Notes under the pieces: model-generated
The model's input: only the letters and a program-made list of their open reading frames with translations
What the model was told of the DNA's origin: nothing
Database searches by the model: none
Program-made: the position numbers and the translations under genes
NCBI RefSeq assembly: GCF_900239345.1
Contig: NZ_OESZ01000044.1
Coordinates: 124,001 to 188,000, forward strand
DNA from: Tenacibaculum dicentrarchi
GTDB taxonomy: Bacteria; Bacteroidota; Bacteroidia; Flavobacteriales; Flavobacteriaceae
Direction: 5' to 3'
Length of the DNA stretch: 64,000 nucleotides
Shown: in pieces, positions 44,083 to 52,521 of the stretch
How positions within the stretch are numbered: the first letter of the stretch is position 1
How the letters are laid out: every line of letters begins with the position of its first letter

Positions 44083-44604
44083 ATGTACAAAAAACTCCCG
44101 AAAAAAAGATATCATCATACATTAGAATTTTTAAAGAAAAATGTGCCTGCACCCGCAGTTATTTTAGATTTAGGTGTTCGAAACCCTTTTTCTGAAATAA
44201 TGGAAGAAAATGGCTATACTGTATATAATACAGAAGGTGAAGATTTAGATTTGTTGCCCGAAATAGTTAAAAATTATAAAGTAGATGTTGTAACGGCTTT
44301 TGAAATTTTTGAGCATTTACTAGCTCCTTTTAATGTTTTAAGAGCTATTGAAACTACAAAAATTGTAACAACTGTACCTTTAAAATTATGGTTTGTAGAT
44401 GCATATAGAAGTAAAACTGATATGTGGGATAGACATTATCATGAATTTGAAGATTGGCAATATGATTGGTTATTAGAAAAATCGGGTTGGAAAATTTTAG
44501 ATACGAATAAATGGACAAGTCCAATAAATCAAATAGGAATTAGACCAATTTTAAGGAAATTTACGCCAAGATATTACGCTGTTTACGCAGAAAAAGAGTC
44601 GTAA
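44083..44604 (+). CDS. Class I SAM-dependent methyltransferase-like protein
   Basis: 173 residues with a compact Rossmann core: AVILDLGVRNPFSEIMEENGYTVYNTEGEDLDLLPEIVKNYKVDVVTAFEIFEHLLAPFNVLRAI. The D-x-G motif and the EIFEHL segment fit methyltransferase motifs I and IV, but the usual GxGxG is degenerate (DLGVRNPFS). It resembles small methyltransferases in cell-surface glycan clusters. It lies between YfhO and a glycosyltransferase gene, 4 bp before the latter. The acceptor is unknown. Confidence 0.7.
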   Translation: MYKKLPKKRYHHTLEFLKKNVPAPAVILDLGVRNPFSEIMEENGYTVYNTEGEDLDLLPEIVKNYKVDVVTAFEIFEHLLAPFNVLRAIETTKIVTTVPLKLWFVDAYRSKTDMWDRHYHEFEDWQYDWLLEKSGWKILDTNKWTSPINQIGIRPILRKFTPRYYAVYAEKES

Positions 44605-44608
44605 AAAC

Positions 44609-45796
44609 ATGAAAAAAAACATCAAAATAGGTAAGAGGATAGGAATGATTTTAGATAAAACATTTCCGCCCGACCCTAGAGTTGAAAACGAAGCAATTGA
44701 GTTACTAAAACAAGGACATCAAGTGTTTTTGTTTTGTTTAACTTACGGAAATCAAAAGAAAAATGAGCTTATAAATGGTATTGAAGTAGTTCGATATTCA
44801 TCGAATAAAATAGAATATAAATTATCGGCTTTAGCCTATACAATTCCGTTTTATTCTTATTTGATGAAAAATAAAATTGCTGATTTTTTAGCTGTTTATA
44901 AAATTGATGTAATTCATGTACACGATATGGTGGTTGCTGAAGCTGTCTTTTTAGCGAATAAAAAGCAACTTCCTGTAGTGTTAGATTTGCACGAAAATCG
45001 TCCGCAGATAATGAAGTTTTATCCGCATTTAAAAAAGTTTCCTGCCAATGTTTTAATATCAGTAAAAAAATGGCAACGTAAAGAAACTGAACTTATCAAT
45101 AAAGCATCAAAACTGATTGTTGTAACCGAAGAAGCAAAAAAAGAAATTTTAAGCAGAACTAAAATAAATGCTACAAATATTGCAGTTGTTCCTAATACGG
45201 TTCGAAAATCTTTTTATCAGAATATTGAAACATCAGCTAAAAAAGATACAACTTTTAACTTACTATATATCGGCGATACAGGCGAAAGAAGAGGTTTGAA
45301 AACAGTTATAGAAAGTTTACCAGAATTACAAAAGAGTATTAAAAATATACGATTTGTAATTGTTGGAAAAGTAAGTTTAGCTCTTAAAAATACTGTAAAT
45401 AAACTAGCTTTAAATGATGTAGTTATTTTTGAAGGATGGCAAAATGAAAGTACTTTTCAAAAATATATTATTGATAGTGACATTTGTTTATCGCCATTAC
45501 ACAGAAATATTCATCACGATACAACGTACGCAAATAAATTGTTTCAATATATGAGTTTAGCCAAACCTTTGTTGGTTAGCAACGCAACAGCTCAAGAAAA
45601 TTTAGTGAAACGTGTAAATTCTGGTTTAGTACATGAGGCAAAAAATGTAGCCGATTTTACAGCAAAAATTTTGGAATTATACAATAATACTTCTTTAATA
45701 GAAACGTTAGCAATTAACGGAAAAGAGTTTGTAAACAATCGTTTTACTTGGGATAAAACATCAGAAGAATTAATTAATTTATACGCTAATTTATAA
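44609..45796 (+). CDS. Glycosyltransferase family 4 protein
   Basis: 395 residues, GT-B fold of the GT4 type. The N-terminal donor/acceptor domain begins KRIGMILDKTFPPDPRVENEAIELLKQGHQVFLFCL and includes DVIHVHDMVVAEAVFLANKKQLPVVLDLHENRP. The C-terminal domain has FNLLYIGDTGERRGLKTVIESLPEL, VVIFEGWQNESTFQKYI and the nucleotide-sugar region SPLHRNIHHDTTYANKLFQYMSLAKPLLVSNATAQENLV, close to the GT4 EX7E-type motif. It adds a sugar to a surface polysaccharide; donor and acceptor cannot be read from sequence. Confidence 0.88.
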   Translation: MKKNIKIGKRIGMILDKTFPPDPRVENEAIELLKQGHQVFLFCLTYGNQKKNELINGIEVVRYSSNKIEYKLSALAYTIPFYSYLMKNKIADFLAVYKIDVIHVHDMVVAEAVFLANKKQLPVVLDLHENRPQIMKFYPHLKKFPANVLISVKKWQRKETELINKASKLIVVTEEAKKEILSRTKINATNIAVVPNTVRKSFYQNIETSAKKDTTFNLLYIGDTGERRGLKTVIESLPELQKSIKNIRFVIVGKVSLALKNTVNKLALNDVVIFEGWQNESTFQKYIIDSDICLSPLHRNIHHDTTYANKLFQYMSLAKPLLVSNATAQENLVKRVNSGLVHEAKNVADFTAKILELYNNTSLIETLAINGKEFVNNRFTWDKTSEELINLYANL

Positions 45797-45797
45797 T

Positions 45798-47078
45798 TTG
45801 AAAGTACTAATTATTACTTATTATTGGATTCCTGCAGGAGGTTCGGGAGTACAACGTTGGTTAAAATTTGTAAAATATTTACGTGATTTTAATATCGAAC
45901 CTCTTGTTTATACTGTTGATGAAGCAAAATATCCAATTATTGATGAATCATTAAAAAATGATGTTCCTGATAATTTACAAGTTATCAAAAAAGGTATTTA
46001 TGAACCGAACGATTTTTTATCAATATTTAAAAAGAAGGAAACCAAAACAAGTGCGGGTTTTTTAAATCCGAATCCAACTTTTTTTGGAAAAATATTACAA
46101 TATATAAGAGCAAATTATTTTATTCCTGATGCTCGTAAATTTTGGATTAAACCATCCGTAAAATATTTAGAAAAATATTTATCAGAAAATAAAATTGATG
46201 CCATTATTACTACGGGCCCTCCGCATAGTTTGCATTTAATCGGCTTGAAATTAAAGCAAAAATTAAACATAAAATGGATTGCAGACTTTCGTGACCCGTG
46301 GACAGATATTGATTATTTTCATCAGTTACCGTTAACTAAAAAAGCCATTAAAAAACATCATCAATTAGAACAACAAGTTTTAAAAAATGCGGATGCAACG
46401 CTCGTAGTTGGCGAAACTATGAAAGAAAATTACAAAAAATTTTCAAAAAATATTCATGTAATAACCAATGGATATGATTCATCAGAAAATGAAAAAAATA
46501 AGGTTGTTTTAGATGAGAAATTTTCAATAACGCATATCGGTTTGATGAATTCTGATAGAAATCCGATTATTTTATGGAAAGCTTTGTCTGAATTATCCGA
46601 AGAAAATAACACTTTTAAAAATGATTTAGAGATAAAATTAATAGGTAAATTATCGGATGATGTAATTGCTGATTTAGAAAAACATCAATTTAAAAATGTT
46701 GAAAAAATAAATTACGTTCCACACAAAGAAGTCCAAAAATATCAGCGTAATTCACAAGTTTTATTGCTTGCCGTAAATAAAGTGCCAAGTGCTAAGGGAA
46801 TTATAACAGGTAAAATTTTTGAGTATTTACAAGCAAAACGTCCTATCTTAGCAATTGGCCCTGAAGATGGCGATTTATCAGAAATCTTAAAAAACACCAA
46901 TTCAGGAACTATTGTTGATTTTGACGATAAAGAAGCAATTAAAAAATCAGTTTTAAGTTTGTATGAAAGCTATAAAGAAAATAGGTTGCAAGTTTCATCA
47001 AAAAATATCGAACAATATCATAGAAAAGAGTTAACCAAAAAATTATCAGTAATACTTAAACAAGTCGTAAATTCTTGA
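45798..47078 (+). CDS. Glycosyltransferase family 4 protein, TTG start
   Basis: 426 residues. The start MKVLIITYYWIPAGGSGVQRWLKFVKYL is the standard opening of this family, and the codon at 45798 is TTG, one base after the previous stop; no in-frame ATG is available. The C-terminal half shows FSITHIGLMNSDRNPIILWKAL, IGKLSDDVIADLEKHQFKNVEKINYVPHKEVQKY and KGIITGKIFEYLQAKRPILAIGPEDGDLSEIL, the GT-B nucleotide-sugar site. DFRDPWTD is also typical. It overlaps wecB by 4 bp. The sugar is unknown. Confidence 0.88.
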   Translation: MKVLIITYYWIPAGGSGVQRWLKFVKYLRDFNIEPLVYTVDEAKYPIIDESLKNDVPDNLQVIKKGIYEPNDFLSIFKKKETKTSAGFLNPNPTFFGKILQYIRANYFIPDARKFWIKPSVKYLEKYLSENKIDAIITTGPPHSLHLIGLKLKQKLNIKWIADFRDPWTDIDYFHQLPLTKKAIKKHHQLEQQVLKNADATLVVGETMKENYKKFSKNIHVITNGYDSSENEKNKVVLDEKFSITHIGLMNSDRNPIILWKALSELSEENNTFKNDLEIKLIGKLSDDVIADLEKHQFKNVEKINYVPHKEVQKYQRNSQVLLLAVNKVPSAKGIITGKIFEYLQAKRPILAIGPEDGDLSEILKNTNSGTIVDFDDKEAIKKSVLSLYESYKENRLQVSSKNIEQYHRKELTKKLSVILKQVVNS

Positions 47079-48160
47079 AAAAAATAGTCACTATATTAGG
47101 AGCTAGACCTCAGTTTGTAAAAGGAGCAGTATTAAGCCGAGTTATAAAAAATCATCGAGAAATTGAAGAAGTAATTGTGCATACAGGGCAACATTTTGAT
47201 GCCAATATGAGCGCTGTTTTTTTTGATGAAATGCAAATTCCGAAGCCAAAATATAATTTAAACATTAATGGTTTAAATCATGGCGCAATGACTGGGCAAA
47301 TGCTAGAAAAAATTGAAGAAATTTTACTAGTAGAAAAACCTGATGCAATTGTGGTTTATGGCGATACAAATTCTACGGTTGCAGGCGCTTTATCAGCAAA
47401 GAAATTACATATAAAAGTGGTGCATATCGAGGCTGGTTTACGTTCGTACAATATGCAAATGCCCGAAGAAATAAACAGAATTATAACTGATAGAATTGCC
47501 GATTTATTAAGTTGTCCGACACAAGTTGCTGTGGATAATTTAAAGAAAGAAGGTTTTGATAATTTAGATATTAGGATTGAAAAACATGGCGATATTATGA
47601 AAGATGCTGTGGAGTTTTACGGTGCTTTTTCCGAAGAAAAATCAACAGTTATTGCCGATTTAAACTTGACAAAAAACGACTTTGTATTAGCAACTATTCA
47701 TCGTCAAGAAAATACAGACGATAAACAAAAATTGACCAACGTTTTTTTAGGGTTAGAAGAAATCAACAAAACAAAAAAAGTTATAATGCCGTTGCATCCT
47801 CGGACAAAAAAAATGCTCGATTTATACGGACTAAAACCGAAAATTACTTTTATAAATCCTGTTGGTTATTTTGATATGCTCGAACTTTTAAAAAATTGTA
47901 ATTTAGTGGTTACCGATAGTGGCGGACTTCAAAAAGAAGCTTTTTTTAACAAAAAACATTGCATTATTGCTAGAGAAGAAACTGAATGGACAGAGCTTAT
48001 AAGTAATGGTTATGCTAAAATTACGGCTACAAATCCGCAAGAAATAACGACTGCTTATACCGATTTTTTAAATTTAAAAAAGAGTTTTAAAGAAGAATTA
48101 TACGGTAATAATGTTGGCGAAAAAATATATCAATCAATCATTAAATTAATAAACGCATAA
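47075..48160 (+). CDS. wecB: UDP-N-acetylglucosamine 2-epimerase (non-hydrolysing), TTG start
   Basis: 361 residues, starting TTG within the 4-base overlap with the previous gene. The fold is clear: KKIVTILGARPQFVKGAVLSRVI, VIVHTGQHFDANMSAVFFDEM, VYGDTNSTVAGALSAKKLHIKVVHIEAGLRSYNMQMPEEINR, and LLKNCNLVVTDSGGLQKEAFF. It converts UDP-GlcNAc to UDP-ManNAc, supplying ManNAc-derived sugars to the polysaccharide made here. No UDP-ManNAc dehydrogenase (wecC) is adjacent, so the downstream sugar may be ManNAc itself, or made elsewhere. Confidence 0.92.
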   Translation: MKKIVTILGARPQFVKGAVLSRVIKNHREIEEVIVHTGQHFDANMSAVFFDEMQIPKPKYNLNINGLNHGAMTGQMLEKIEEILLVEKPDAIVVYGDTNSTVAGALSAKKLHIKVVHIEAGLRSYNMQMPEEINRIITDRIADLLSCPTQVAVDNLKKEGFDNLDIRIEKHGDIMKDAVEFYGAFSEEKSTVIADLNLTKNDFVLATIHRQENTDDKQKLTNVFLGLEEINKTKKVIMPLHPRTKKMLDLYGLKPKITFINPVGYFDMLELLKNCNLVVTDSGGLQKEAFFNKKHCIIAREETEWTELISNGYAKITATNPQEITTAYTDFLNLKKSFKEELYGNNVGEKIYQSIIKLINA

Positions 48161-48161
48161 A

Positions 48162-49667
48162 TTGGGAATCGTATTAAAACAATCACTTAAAAACACCATA
48201 ATTATCTATTTAGGATTTTTAATTGGTGGGATAAATACTATATTTTTATATGCTCGTTTTTTAAAAGATGAATATTATGGTTTAGCAACTTATGTATTTG
48301 CAGCTTCTAATTTATTAATGCCTGTTATGGCATTAGGTATTCAATTTACTATTATTAAGTTTTTTTCTGCCTATAAGACCAAAAAAGAAAAAGATAGTTT
48401 TTTAAGTTCCATACTTTTTTTACCCTTATTAGTAGCCTTGCCTATTGGTTTTTGTTGGGATATTTTTCATAATTTAATTATGAGTTATATTGCAAAAAGT
48501 AATGTTGAAGGTAATTTAATTATCGAAAATTACACGATTTATATTTATATAATTGCCGTTTGTTGTGCGTATTTTGAAGTCTTTTATTCGTGGGCAAAAG
48601 TACAAATGCAATCGGTTTTTGGGAATATTTTAAAAGAACTTTATAATAGAGTCACTATTATGACTTTATTATTTGCTGTGAATTTTGATATCATAACCAA
48701 ACAAGAATTTTTATATTATATGACATTAGCCTATATAATACGAACTTTTTTGATGTTATTTTATGCGTTTAAATTATACACGCCTAAGCTAAGTTTTACA
48801 TTGCCTTATAATTTTAAAGAAGTTTTACGTTATTCATTTTATATTCTTTTAGCAGGAAGTGCAGGTGCATTAGTTTTAGATATTGATAAAGTAATGATAC
48901 CGGGAAAAGAAGGTTTTGCAACTGCTGCATATTACGGAGTAGCATTATTTATAGGAAGTTTTATTGAAGCGCCAAGTAGGGCGATGGGGCAAATTTTACA
49001 GCCATTAACATCAAAAGCTATTAACGAAAATAATAAAAAAGAAACCAATAGTTTGTATCATAAAAGTGCTATTAATCTATTGTTAGTTGGAGGTTTGTTT
49101 TTTATTTTGGTTAACTGTAATGTTGATGAATTATTTAAAATAATGCCTAATAAAAATTATGCTGGCGGTGGTTTAGTCGTTTTATTAATTTCGGGAGCAA
49201 AATTATTTATGATGTCTTTAGGAAATAATGGTGCTATTATTCAAAATTCAAAATTTTATAGAATTACCATGCCTATCGGATTAGGAATGGCGTTTATGGT
49301 TACTTACCTAAATATTTTTTTCTATAACGATATAGGAATGGGAACAGAAGGATTAGCCTTAGCAACTTTGTTAGCAGTGTTAACTTTTAATGCTTTTAAG
49401 CTTTGGTTTGTAAACAATAAATTAAAAATGTTTCCTTATACCTTAAAAACATTACAAATGACTTTAATCATTTTAGTATTGTTTTTATCTTTTTATTTCT
49501 GGAACTTTTCTATACCTGAATTTTCAATAAAAAGCATTAGAATCGATCCATTAATTAACATCATTTTAAAAAGTATTATAATTATTCCTGTGTATTTATT
49601 TATAGTGATTAAGTTCTCAATTTCAGAACAGATAAATAATTTAGTAAGTAGATTTATTAAAATATAA
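48162..49667 (+). CDS. Polysaccharide/oligosaccharide flippase (Wzx/MATE-like), TTG start
   Basis: 501 residues with about 12-14 membrane segments, beginning LKQSLKNTIIIYLGFLIGGINTIFLYARFLKDEYYGLATYVFAASNLL, typical of the polysaccharide-biosynthesis transporter family that flips lipid-linked oligosaccharides across the inner membrane. The start codon at 48162 is TTG, one base after the previous stop. It is the last gene of the cluster; no polymerase (Wzy) or chain-length regulator is in the window. The inverted repeat copy 2 begins a few bases after its stop. Confidence 0.85.
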   Translation: MGIVLKQSLKNTIIIYLGFLIGGINTIFLYARFLKDEYYGLATYVFAASNLLMPVMALGIQFTIIKFFSAYKTKKEKDSFLSSILFLPLLVALPIGFCWDIFHNLIMSYIAKSNVEGNLIIENYTIYIYIIAVCCAYFEVFYSWAKVQMQSVFGNILKELYNRVTIMTLLFAVNFDIITKQEFLYYMTLAYIIRTFLMLFYAFKLYTPKLSFTLPYNFKEVLRYSFYILLAGSAGALVLDIDKVMIPGKEGFATAAYYGVALFIGSFIEAPSRAMGQILQPLTSKAINENNKKETNSLYHKSAINLLLVGGLFFILVNCNVDELFKIMPNKNYAGGGLVVLLISGAKLFMMSLGNNGAIIQNSKFYRITMPIGLGMAFMVTYLNIFFYNDIGMGTEGLALATLLAVLTFNAFKLWFVNNKLKMFPYTLKTLQMTLIILVLFLSFYFWNFSIPEFSIKSIRIDPLINIILKSIIIIPVYLFIVIKFSISEQINNLVSRFIKI

Positions 49668-49670
49668 TTT

Positions 49671-49760
49671 TTTTTTGAAGCAATTTCCCGCTTTCCGCAC
49701 TCGCTCTTTTTGTTTGAAAAAAACAAAAAGGAGCTCAAACAATTGCTTCAATCGGGGCTA
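49671..49760 (-). repeat. Dispersed structured repeat, copy 2 (opposite orientation)
   Basis: Read on the minus strand it begins TAGCCCCGATTGAAGCAATT and matches copies 1 and 3. The central hairpin here is CTTTTTGTTT-loop-AAACAAAAAG, in place of CTTTTTTTGA-loop-TCAAAAAAAG, with pairing kept. The outer arms GAAGCAATT/AATTGCTTC pair perfectly here, but with two mismatches in the other copies. It lies between the flippase gene and the convergent transglutaminase gene. Confidence 0.82.
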
Positions 49761-49884
49761 CGGGTTTTACGTTTTTCAAGTTTATATCGAGTTCATTAAG
49801 GGTATTCTGATTTGCTAAATAAATAAAATAGCATCGATAATTATTGTTTATTAGCAATATTTTTAATGCTATTTTTTTGAAGTA

Positions 49885-50889
49885 TTAATCAGTAACTTTT
49901 ACAACATAGGTAGCTATAATATTAGTGTCAATTTTTAAATGAATATCGTAATTACCCTTTCTTTTAAATTTGTATTTAAAAGAAATCAGCGTATTATTTT
50001 TTTTAAGATCGTATATTTTTAATTGCCGTAAATCATCACCTGAAAAATAAACTAATGTAATTTTTTTAGATGAATTGTCTTTTAATGATTTTAAAATGAA
50101 ATTAATAACCTGTTTTTTTTTGGTTATTATGTTCATTTTTTTAGGAAATAATGGTACTATTTTATGTCTAAAAATTTCACCATAAACTAAAGGAGATTCT
50201 GTAAAATTTGAAACGGTTTGTGTCGTGTTTAGCAACCATTTTTGCTGTAAAGGATAATGATTTTTAGAAAATAATACAGGGTCTGTTAAAAAGTATCCTG
50301 TATTATAATCTGTAATAAAAATGCCATTTTCATCGATATACCCACTAGACCACGTAGCATCACATAAATACCATTTATTGTTAAGTTTAACTGAGTTCCA
50401 AGAATGATTTATATTTTCTAGCGTATCAATATTAGAAGATACCGTTCTGCCGTAACCATTAATAATTTTAGATTCAATATTTACAATACTAGCCATTTCT
50501 TTAATTAAGTAGGCATAACCAGTACACATTGTTTTTTTATGTTTCACCAATTTTTTAAATACTATTTTTTTATAACTAGTATTCCAATTAGATAAAGAAA
50601 CACTATCATTTTTAAACTTTTCACGCATTCTAGTTACTTTATTATGCGTTTTAGCATCTGCTTTAATATTTGTAGCAACCCAAGTGTAAATAGCTCTAAA
50701 TTTCTCAACATCGGTACTTAGTTTATGTGTTAATTTATAACAGAGTAGCGGTAAGTTTTTTAAGTTTTCGTTACGATTTAGTTTTGCAATATTATCGGCT
50801 TTGGTAAAATTAATATCTTTAAAATCTGATATTTGGGCATTTATTAAATTGACGTAAATAATAAAAAACAAGCCGATACTTTTTTTCAT
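49885..50889 (-). CDS. Secreted transglutaminase-like cysteine protease-fold protein
   Basis: 334 residues with a signal peptide (MKKSIGLFFIIYVNLINAQ). The transglutaminase-core triad is visible: Cys in KKTMCTGYAYLIKEMASI, His in INHSWNSVKLNNKWYLC and Asp in CDATWSSGYIDENG. Such proteins are peptidases or protein-modifying enzymes in the envelope. The C-terminal ~100 residues are a strand-rich domain without clear family. It lies 12 bp downstream of the CarboxypepD-type gene and is probably cotranscribed. Confidence 0.85.
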   Translation of the reverse strand: MKKSIGLFFIIYVNLINAQISDFKDINFTKADNIAKLNRNENLKNLPLLCYKLTHKLSTDVEKFRAIYTWVATNIKADAKTHNKVTRMREKFKNDSVSLSNWNTSYKKIVFKKLVKHKKTMCTGYAYLIKEMASIVNIESKIINGYGRTVSSNIDTLENINHSWNSVKLNNKWYLCDATWSSGYIDENGIFITDYNTGYFLTDPVLFSKNHYPLQQKWLLNTTQTVSNFTESPLVYGEIFRHKIVPLFPKKMNIITKKKQVINFILKSLKDNSSKKITLVYFSGDDLRQLKIYDLKKNNTLISFKYKFKRKGNYDIHLKIDTNIIATYVVKVTD

Positions 50890-50901
50890 TCTAATTTATT
50901 T

Positions 50902-51567
50902 TTAAGATTTTTTAGAACGGTACACTTTTTTAACAGCGACTTTACCCATCAATAGACAAGAGTCTTGAGTCATAGTAACTTTTAAATTTAGAGTATTTAC
51001 AGAATTATTATTTTGAATTACTACTTTTTTATTATCCATTCCTACAAAACTAAAAATTAAAACATCTCCTTTTTTTAGTAATTTTGGAAATGTAAAATCA
51101 CCTTCAAAATTTGTTTCTGTACTAGAAGTAGTTCCTTTTAAAATAACACTTACACCTGGCAAAGGCCCTGATTCATCAGAAACAACTCCTTTTACAAGAA
51201 TATCTTTTTCTTCATTATTTAGGTCGATATTATTTTTATCAATAGGCGTATTTTTTTTTTGTGCTTGAGTTGTATTAAAAGAAAATAAAGACAATACAGC
51301 AAGTCCTAAAGTTGCTAAAAAACCATATTTTTTTCTTCGGATAGGTTTTTCGTTATAAGTTGTTAATTGTTTTTTATTAAACTGTCCGCAAGTATTTTTA
51401 GATGTATTATTTTTAAAATAATAGCTAATTTCTTGTGCGGTCATTTTTGTAAAATCAATTACTTCTTTATCACAAGAATTACAAAAACCACCTAATTTTG
51501 TAGGTTTAAATTCGTTAAATTTTTCTGAACAGGCGGTGTTAATTTCTAAGCTAAATTGATTTTTCAT
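50902..51567 (-). CDS. CarboxypepD_reg-like protein with N-terminal Cys-rich motif and membrane segment
   Basis: 221 residues. The N-terminal part has a cysteine pattern (GGFCNSCDKEVIDFTKM ... NTCGQF), probably a small zinc-binding module in the cytosol. One membrane segment follows (YGFLATLGLAVLSLFSF, residues ~85-102). A CarboxypepD_reg-like beta-sandwich comes next: VKGVVSDESGPLPGVSVILKGTTSSTETNFEGDFTF ... GDVLIFSFVGMDNKKVVI, as at the start of TonB-dependent receptors. The combination is known in Flavobacteriia. No receptor barrel is attached. Probably in an operon with the transglutaminase gene. Confidence 0.75.
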   Translation of the reverse strand: MKNQFSLEINTACSEKFNEFKPTKLGGFCNSCDKEVIDFTKMTAQEISYYFKNNTSKNTCGQFNKKQLTTYNEKPIRRKKYGFLATLGLAVLSLFSFNTTQAQKKNTPIDKNNIDLNNEEKDILVKGVVSDESGPLPGVSVILKGTTSSTETNFEGDFTFPKLLKKGDVLIFSFVGMDNKKVVIQNNNSVNTLNLKVTMTQDSCLLMGKVAVKKVYRSKKS

Positions 51568-51581
51568 GTTTTTTTAGCTAA

Positions 51582-51612
51582 AGGTACAAAATAATAGGTA
51601 CAAAATAATAGG
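51582..51612. repeat. Tandem 14-bp repeat upstream of the CarboxypepD gene
   Basis: AGGTACAAAATAAT occurs twice in tandem (51582-51595 and 51596-51609), followed by AGG, in the presumed promoter region of the minus-strand gene. Confidence 0.6.
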
Positions 51613-51648
51613 AATCAATAAATAAGGCTTACAAGTTATTCGCCAAAA

Positions 51649-51676
51649 AAACCTCTTTGAATAAACAAAGAGGTTT
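51649..51676 (-). terminator. Terminator after the metalloprotease gene
   Basis: AAACCTCTTTG / CAAAGAGGTTT around a 6-nt loop, 30 bp past the stop. The same 11-bp stem recurs at 52471-52500. Confidence 0.82.
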
Positions 51677-51705
51677 AGAAAAAATAGGGTTATTTAATTG
51701 AAAAT

Positions 51706-52437
51706 TTACTCTATTACAACTTCTTTGTTTAGTAATAATTTTTCAATAACAGGTTTCATTTCTTCAAAAGTAGTATCCGATTTTACATCAGAATGATAAC
51801 GTATTTTTATCATTGCTTTATCAAAAGCAGATAATGTATTAGCCGTTGGTACGCCGCACATAACAGAAGAACTACAGTATTTGTCACTACTATGACCTAA
51901 TCCTAAAACGTGTCCTAATTCGTGAAATAATAGCGAGGTATTACTACCTGTTTCTACCCAAATTCTACCTTCATTAATAATTCTTTCACCAGCATAAGAA
52001 CTCGATGACCATGAGGTAGTTCCGTAACCAATAGCACCGCCTGTATAACTATAAATATCTGACCAAAAAGAAGCTAATTCATCTTTAGTAGAATTATACA
52101 AATGTACATTCGATTCTTTTGCACTTTTTACCAAGCTAATTTTTGTTCCATCAGAAAATAATGGATTATAAGTGTCTAAAACTTCTTTTACGATCTTTTT
52201 ATATTCGGATGTAATATTTCCATCTAAAAAGATTGAAATTTCTTTTGTCCATTTTAAATCATCAACAATAGCTTCATATTCTAATAAGAAATCTTGTTGT
52301 TCTGCACTAAGATTTTTACTAGGGGTTTGCGTCTGTGTTTGCGTTTCAGTTTCGTTAAGTTCGGTAATAGTATCATCGTCTTTACTACATGATAAACTAA
52401 CTAAACCGATTGATAAAAGTAACAGTAATTTTTTCAT
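51706..52437 (-). CDS. Matrixin-type zinc metalloprotease lipoprotein
   Basis: 243 residues from the ATG at 52437; the frame is open to 52491, but only this start gives a signal peptide, MKKLLLLLSIGLVSLSC, with lipid-attachment Cys at 17. The following SKDDD resembles the charged lipoprotein export signal that sends lipoproteins to the cell surface in Bacteroidota. A Thr/Gln linker (TETQTQTQT) leads to the protease. The zinc site HELGHVLGLGH (H172, H176, H182) fits the HExxHxxGxxH matrixin/metzincin pattern, followed by a Cys-containing loop and the Met-turn candidate SVMCG. It may degrade surface proteins; the substrate is unknown. The same hairpin flanks the gene on both sides. Confidence 0.87.
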   Translation of the reverse strand: MKKLLLLLSIGLVSLSCSKDDDTITELNETETQTQTQTPSKNLSAEQQDFLLEYEAIVDDLKWTKEISIFLDGNITSEYKKIVKEVLDTYNPLFSDGTKISLVKSAKESNVHLYNSTKDELASFWSDIYSYTGGAIGYGTTSWSSSSYAGERIINEGRIWVETGSNTSLLFHELGHVLGLGHSSDKYCSSSVMCGVPTANTLSAFDKAMIKIRYHSDVKSDTTFEEMKPVIEKLLLNKEVVIE

Positions 52438-52470
52438 AATTGGGGGATGTTTGTATTGATTAAGGATGTA

Positions 52471-52500
52471 AAAACCTCTTTGAGTTAACAAAGAGGTTTT
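52471..52500 (-). terminator. Terminator after htpG, sharing the stem of the 51649 hairpin
   Basis: AAAACCTCTTTG / CAAAGAGGTTTT around a 6-nt loop (AGTTAA); the stem is the same as the one on the other side of the metalloprotease gene, with a different loop (AATAAA). Confidence 0.85.
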
Positions 52501-52521
52501 AGATATTAAAAAGTAATATTA

